Below, in pieces: positions 58,757 to 62,665 of a stretch of DNA of 62,665 nucleotides. Position 1 is the stretch's first letter; each line of letters starts with the position of its first letter. Origin of the DNA: a virus. Below the pieces are notes generated by a model that ran no database searches, had not been told where the DNA came from, and saw only the letters and a program-made list of their open reading frames with translations. Where the stretch lies: the IMG/VR virus record IMGVR_UViG_3300018080_000186, positions 1 through 62,665 of that record; one strand, written 5' to 3'. Both the position numbers and the translations under genes were made by a program.

Positions 58757-59206
58757 ATGGTCGGGGTGCTGGCGGGATGGCTCCTGCGAAAATGGTGGGA
58801 GAGGCGCAACGCGCCGCCCCCTCCCGAGCCGGAGCCGGATCCCAACGGAATCTACGAGGGAACCGTGACCCTCTCGAGCGTCGTGGCGGGCCCGGTTCGT
58901 CGTGAGTGCAAGATCAGCGAGCCGCTGGACGAGGACGGCACCCGGGTGCTCCTCGAGGAGGGCGAGAAACTCGTGGAGACGACGCAGTGGGCCACGAGCA
59001 TGAAGAGCCGGGAGGACGGTCGAATCACGATCCGCTTCGAGGGAGACAGCGGTGCTCGCGACGAGATGATGAGGGCCGGAGTCGGAGACGAGTACCGCCT
59101 CGAGTTCTATCTCCTGAAGAAGGAGAAGCCACCCGTGCGGCCCGCACCATGGGAGGGTGGACATCGACCGTTCGGTGACGATGCGGGAGGAGGGATGTTC
59201 TCATGA
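58757..59206 (+). CDS. Protein with short N-terminal membrane anchor
   Basis: A 149-residue protein: a short hydrophobic start (VGVLAGWLL) with RKWWERR, a Pro/Glu linker, then a beta-rich domain and Gly-rich end. ATGA overlap with the next gene. Unknown. Confidence 0.65.
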   Translation: MVGVLAGWLLRKWWERRNAPPPPEPEPDPNGIYEGTVTLSSVVAGPVRRECKISEPLDEDGTRVLLEEGEKLVETTQWATSMKSREDGRITIRFEGDSGARDEMMRAGVGDEYRLEFYLLKKEKPPVRPAPWEGGHRPFGDDAGGGMFS

Positions 59207-59898
59207 GCACGAAGAAGGATTCAGTCATGTTGTGCTTCGCGCCGATGCACAACACGAAGAACCGTCGGGACGCGAACGAGTTCCAGCGCCAGGCCGCCTA
59301 CTTCCTGGACTACCACAACCAGGACATGGGGATGCTGGTGCTCGTGGACAACAAGCAGTCGAAGTCGCGGATGCGAAAGACGGTGTACGATGCCATCGAG
59401 GAGTACTGCGGCGGACAGATCTGCTCGGTCCACTTCTTCTGCCACGGGTACCGCAAGGGGATCCAGTTCGGATTCACGACGAGGAACCTCGAGCTGCTCG
59501 CCAGAAAGATCTGGGCCGCAACGAGTTCGGCGCCAATCGTGACCTTCTATTCCTGCGACGTGGGACGTGACGCTGATCGCAACCGCCAGGACGACCTGCA
59601 GACCATCGGTGGCGACGGCGGGTTCTGCGACGAGTTCCGCGACGAGCTCTGTCGAGTGGGCGCAGTCAACTGCAGGGTCGATGGGCACACCACGGCGGGT
59701 CACACGACCAGGAATCCCCACGTCCGCCGCTTCAACGGTGCCGGCTCGATGACCGGCGGCCTGGGCGGCTTCTACCTCGTGTCGCGGGGCAAGAAGGATC
59801 TCTGGAAGATCTGGCGACAGGAGCTCACTGGTGACTACCGCTTCGAGTACCCGTTCCAGACCGAGAACGAGATCATCGACTACCTGAAGAGCCTCTGA
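59203..59898 (+). CDS. Caspase/CHAT-fold-like putative protease
   Basis: A 231-residue protein. HFFCHGYRKGIQFGF (His81 before Gly) and TFYSCDVGRD (Cys118) are spaced and embedded in strands like the His-Cys dyad of clan CD peptidases or DUF4347-type proteins. It is the last gene before the late promoter and could process virion proteins, but activity is inferred from the dyad alone. Confidence 0.5.
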   Translation: MSTKKDSVMLCFAPMHNTKNRRDANEFQRQAAYFLDYHNQDMGMLVLVDNKQSKSRMRKTVYDAIEEYCGGQICSVHFFCHGYRKGIQFGFTTRNLELLARKIWAATSSAPIVTFYSCDVGRDADRNRQDDLQTIGGDGGFCDEFRDELCRVGAVNCRVDGHTTAGHTTRNPHVRRFNGAGSMTGGLGGFYLVSRGKKDLWKIWRQELTGDYRFEYPFQTENEIIDYLKSL

Positions 59899-59962
59899 CT
59901 TCCCTCTTTGAGGCCTGAAAAGCCCATCTCGCAAGACCCCTGTCAAGTACGAATTTGGGGGT

Positions 59963-60023
59963 GGTATACCTTAAGGTAAGACGGTCCCGGCCCGACCGGC
60001 ATTCCGAAAACCCGTGGTATAGA
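59963..60023 (+). promoter_or_regulatory. Late operon control region
   Basis: GGTATACC (59963-59970) overlaps the perfect 12-bp palindrome TACCTTAAGGTA (59967-59978). A TATAGA -10-like box lies at 60018-60023, but no good -35 is present at the right distance, so an activator at the palindrome is likely. It drives the late unit that crosses the contig ends. Confidence 0.5.
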
Positions 60024-60031
60024 TGCCTTGT

Positions 60032-60655
60032 ATGTCGGGAGCGGTATCCACAGACACGCAAGTGGCAGGCTACTCAATCGTCGGAGACGACGACCGGGTA
60101 GAGCTCATCCGTCAGATGGTCTTCGAGAGCATCAAGGACCCGCTTGTGCTCTGGACCGCTCGACACATCACAGCGAAGTGCCAAGGGCGCGACGATCACT
60201 GCGAACTGGAAGCCTTGTACGAGGCCGTCAAGAAGGGTCCGATACCTCTGCCCGATGGGGACAGCGGGAAGGTGATCGAGACACCCGGATTGAGGTTCGT
60301 CAACGACCCGCGATTCACGGACACCTACCCTACCGCGGGGAAGATCCTGAGGTGGCAGGCGCAGGGGGCGAACGGGGAGGACTGCGACGGCCACACGATC
60401 TTGGTCGATGCGATGCTCAACGCACTGGGCTGGCTCACGGGCGGGGTGATCGCGAGCAAGGACGGCAACGAGTTCGTCCATGTGTTCCCGGTCGCCGGCT
60501 ACCCCAAGGATGAACCGACCGAGTGGATCCCGATGGACACCACGGTGAAGGAGGCGAGTGTAGGTTGGTGGCCGCCCAAGACCCTCGTGAGGCGCATGAG
60601 GATCTACGGATTCCTGCCAAACTTCCAGGCGAAGGGAAGGGAGCTCAGACTATGA
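60032..60655 (+). CDS. Transglutaminase-like cysteine protease
   Basis: A 207-residue protein (ATG 60032; ATG 60023 lies within the promoter box). GEDCDGH (Cys118), FVHVFPV (His150) and MDTT (Asp169) form the Cys-His-Asp triad of the transglutaminase-like fold, with the typical CD..T.L..A.L...G pattern. As the first late gene it is a good candidate for cutting or crosslinking particle proteins. Confidence 0.65.
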   Translation: MSGAVSTDTQVAGYSIVGDDDRVELIRQMVFESIKDPLVLWTARHITAKCQGRDDHCELEALYEAVKKGPIPLPDGDSGKVIETPGLRFVNDPRFTDTYPTAGKILRWQAQGANGEDCDGHTILVDAMLNALGWLTGGVIASKDGNEFVHVFPVAGYPKDEPTEWIPMDTTVKEASVGWWPPKTLVRRMRIYGFLPNFQAKGRELRL

Positions 60656-61737
60656 ACATCATCAGCGGCGCAGCGATGCCGGGTGGCCCCTGGATTCTCC
60701 CCGAGGAGTTCGAGCACCCGAACTGGTTCACGCTTCAGAGCGCGAGCTCTCAGCAGATCCTCGAGGGCCGTGGGTTGCCCTCGTTCCCGCAGTACAGCGG
60801 CTACGGCGCCGCTCGCATGGAGCGACCGGCAGCGATGCGGCGCAGCGCAGCCCGGAGAAGGTTCGTTCAATCTCATCCGAGAACACCAGAAGAGTTCCGT
60901 CAGGAGCTCAACCAAGCAGAGCAAATGCTGGCCAACATGGGTTACAGCATCACCTCCAGGGAGATCGGTCACTTCTATGGTGACTCAGCAGGGAACCAGA
61001 TCGAATACTACAGCCAAGTGGGCCCATACGGATTCCACATGGCCAAAGAGTTCTACAAGCCTGACGGAGGATACTATTCCACCGTTTTCTGGGATGTATT
61101 GGATCGCAACGTCAGGGAGTACGCCGAGAGTCATCCGCAGACGCAGGCCACGCCATCCCGCCGCGGAGCTCTCCGCGGCCTCGGCGCCGCAGCTCCTCGC
61201 AGTGCAACGAGATCCAGGAGACCGACAACTCCGACGCGGAGGGGTAGCTACACTCACCCCCCCACGTTCGAGAACGCAAAGCGACAGCTCGAGTCGGAAC
61301 TGCGGAGTCGCGGGTGGACGCAGTTCCGGGAAGAGGTCGACCCATACGAAAGTCCACGCGGCCCTGGCGAGGACCACTACTTCTACGTGAGGGGCCCGGA
61401 CCAGGAGTACCAGTACGCCTGGTATCAGACACAGCCACCCGGAGGCCCTACCCCATACGGATTCTCTGGACACGTCGAGTTCAGTATCCTTCGGGTGGCC
61501 GATGCTCCGGCGCAGAGATCTCGTACGCACCTTCCCCAGAGAAAGGTTCCGATGCGAGGCCTCGGCCGGAACATCTCCTGCGCCCAGACCATGGGTGGAG
61601 AGCTCCAGTGCTCCTACACGGAGGCTCCCCGGGGCCGCGTCCGTCAGTCGATGCTGATGGGTCTCGGCGCCGGCCCGCGGGCGAACTCGAGGCGGCTCCC
61701 CTGGTCGGCGTTCCGAGGCGAGGTTGTCCTGCCGTGA
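60652..61737 (+). CDS. YG-motif late protein with duplicated domain
   Basis: A 361-residue protein. YSGYGAAR near residue 48, then two related domains (about 75-160 and 205-290), each starting with EF/ENxxxxL and carrying Y/H-rich strands, joined by an Arg/Thr/Pro linker. A basic C-terminal region follows. Function unknown. Confidence 0.7.
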   Translation: MNIISGAAMPGGPWILPEEFEHPNWFTLQSASSQQILEGRGLPSFPQYSGYGAARMERPAAMRRSAARRRFVQSHPRTPEEFRQELNQAEQMLANMGYSITSREIGHFYGDSAGNQIEYYSQVGPYGFHMAKEFYKPDGGYYSTVFWDVLDRNVREYAESHPQTQATPSRRGALRGLGAAAPRSATRSRRPTTPTRRGSYTHPPTFENAKRQLESELRSRGWTQFREEVDPYESPRGPGEDHYFYVRGPDQEYQYAWYQTQPPGGPTPYGFSGHVEFSILRVADAPAQRSRTHLPQRKVPMRGLGRNISCAQTMGGELQCSYTEAPRGRVRQSMLMGLGAGPRANSRRLPWSAFRGEVVLP

Positions 61738-61931
61738 GAGTGGTCGTTCCCAGGAGCTACCGCAGGCTCGAGCAGATCCCCGAGGAGCTCGCGCTGCCGG
61801 CCTCCCAGATCGGGGCCACGCAGCCGTCGTCCCGGGGTGAGGCCATCTCGGTGATCGGCGTCACCCTCGCGTTCTTCTCCACCCTCATGATCTTCGCATC
61901 ACTGATGGGACAGGGGGCCGAGAAGCGATGA
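61734..61931 (+). CDS. Small single-span membrane protein
   Basis: A 65-residue protein from GTG 61734, overlapping the previous stop (GTGA). Basic N-terminus, one membrane helix near 40-60 and a short GAEKR end. Confidence 0.7.
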   Translation: MRVVVPRSYRRLEQIPEELALPASQIGATQPSSRGEAISVIGVTLAFFSTLMIFASLMGQGAEKR

Positions 61932-62260
61932 GGAAGCGCAAGCCCAGGAAGGTGCCGATCCACGATCCTGGCCTCGGGGCCAATCTCGACGTGATGACCC
62001 TCTCGGGCTACGGGGAGAAGCGCAAGGGTCTCTGGCAGGAAGTCTACGGGGGCAAGCGCAACTACCCGAAGCTCAACGGCACTGGCAAGAAGAAGTGCGT
62101 GAGCTGGAAGACGGTCGGGAAGGGATGCAAGTGCAAGCCCCAGTGCGTGAGCTTCACCTCGCGATCCAAGGGCATGAGCAAGAAAGCAGCCGTCTCGCAA
62201 TGCGAGCGGAAGTGTTCAACCAAGAAGCGCCGGAAAAAGAGCCGACGCGGGAGGAAGTAA
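61928..62260 (+). CDS. Basic Cys-containing protein with SGYG motif
   Basis: A 110-residue very basic protein: SGYGEK near residue 26, then six Cys within a Lys-rich region and a KKRRKKSRRGRK end. Resembles small DNA-condensing or capsid-associated proteins. Confidence 0.7.
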   Translation: MRKRKPRKVPIHDPGLGANLDVMTLSGYGEKRKGLWQEVYGGKRNYPKLNGTGKKKCVSWKTVGKGCKCKPQCVSFTSRSKGMSKKAAVSQCERKCSTKKRRKKSRRGRK

Positions 62261-62451
62261 TGGCAAAGAAGAAGAGGAAGATCTGCCGCAGCAAGTCCAC
62301 CGGCAAGATCGTGTCCTGCAAGCGCCAGAGGGCCGGCCGCAAGGCCGCCAAGTCGAAGGGCACGCGGGGACTCGGCAAGTCCAAGCGCAAGGGTCGCTGC
62401 CTGAAGTGGAGCAAGGGGCGCACCCGGTGCATGAAGAGGAAGAAGAGCTAG
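62260..62451 (+). CDS. Extremely basic small protein
   Basis: A 63-residue protein, close to half Lys/Arg, with four Cys. Starts in a TAATG overlap. A DNA-packaging or condensing role is likely from composition. Confidence 0.7.
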   Translation: MAKKKRKICRSKSTGKIVSCKRQRAGRKAAKSKGTRGLGKSKRKGRCLKWSKGRTRCMKRKKS

Positions 62452-62489
62452 GGGTCGTACCCCCATCGCCATAGAAGGAGGAAACCATC

Positions 62490-62665
62490 ATGGCAAAGAA
62501 GCGCAAGAAGTCCAAGAAGCGCCGCTCGTACAAGGGGTACGGCAACCCCCTTCGCATCTACAGCGGCTACGGCAAGGTCAAGGTCTCCCTCGGCATCATG
62601 CTCCCGGCCCTCGTCGGCGGCACCGGTGCTCTGGGTTCGACCCTTCTCATGCGGGCGTTCGTGCC
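62490..62665 (+). CDS. Three-helix virion membrane protein (5' part)
   Basis: Start of the protein completed at 2-610. ATG 62490 follows AGAAGGAGGAAACC. The visible N-terminus is a Lys/Arg run, two Tyr-Gly motifs and the first hydrophobic helix. The frame continues across the circular junction. Confidence 0.85.
   Translation, partial: MAKKRKKSKKRRSYKGYGNPLRIYSGYGKVKVSLGIMLPALVGGTGALGSTLLMRAFV
62543..62665. repeat. Terminal overlap, right copy
   Basis: Identical to 1-123; see the left copy. One of the two should be dropped when the circle is closed. Confidence 0.9.

Overview
The window is a complete, circularly assembled virus-like genome. Its last 123 bases (62543-62665) repeat its first 123 (1-123), and one reading frame runs unbroken across the junction, so the unique circle is 62,542 bp. 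It is GC-rich and almost fully coding. I count about 117 protein genes, of which three lie on the minus strand, and no rRNA, recognisable tRNA, insertion sequence or CRISPR array. A Cys-rich lipoprotein with a MopE-like metal-binding motif (24815-25450) hints at a myxobacterial or related deltaproteobacterial host; this is an inference from one gene.

Late/virion region (60032-62542 continuing 1-23213, all +). About 42 genes start behind a control region with a 12-bp palindrome (59967-59978). A transglutaminase-like protein comes first, then a second YG-motif protein, very basic small proteins, a three-helix membrane protein, two consecutive beta-rich proteins that are my candidates for capsid proteins (671-1357, 1486-2337), a PKD-domain protein, about 20 small membrane proteins, a lipoprotein, a RadC/JAMM protein, a transglycosylase and a beta-helix spike (17616-19259). 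I recognise no terminase, portal, head protease, tail tube, tape measure or baseplate gene, and the only P-loop ATPase I see is the DnaB-type helicase. Many late proteins share a Tyr-Gly motif (YGGYG, SGYG, RGYG), often near the N-terminus, and many end in one membrane helix and a basic tail. The best reading is an unusually large tailless virus with an internal membrane.

Early regions. 23492-35896 is a train of 31 small, mostly overlapping genes: zinc ribbons, ribbon-helix-helix proteins, ASCH-fold proteins, a TGT/DpdA-like protein, a J-domain zinc-finger protein, a DUF5131 (Gp37/Gp68) protein, a HAD phosphatase and an NPPY methyltransferase. 36721-46101 carries a sigma region 4-like protein, a holin-like protein, a tyrosine recombinase and a membrane-anchored lysozyme-like enzyme. 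Minus-strand genes at 35907-36326, 46091-47578 (GP88-like) and 49727-50095 punctuate the map. Each has a recognisable sigma70-type promoter.

Replication region (50398-55858, +). An excisionase-type HTH protein is followed by a probable single-strand annealing protein, a Cas4-like nuclease, a replisome organizer, a DnaB helicase and a RuvC-like nuclease. The organizer gene has a 14-bp leader hairpin and contains two near-identical iteron-like blocks, a lambda-O-like arrangement and the best origin candidate. A second set of 12-bp repeats lies at 55912-55947. No DNA polymerase is visible, so the host replisome is presumably used. 56016-59898 holds a 657-residue Pro/Gln-rich coiled-coil protein and a caspase-fold-like protein just ahead of the late operon.
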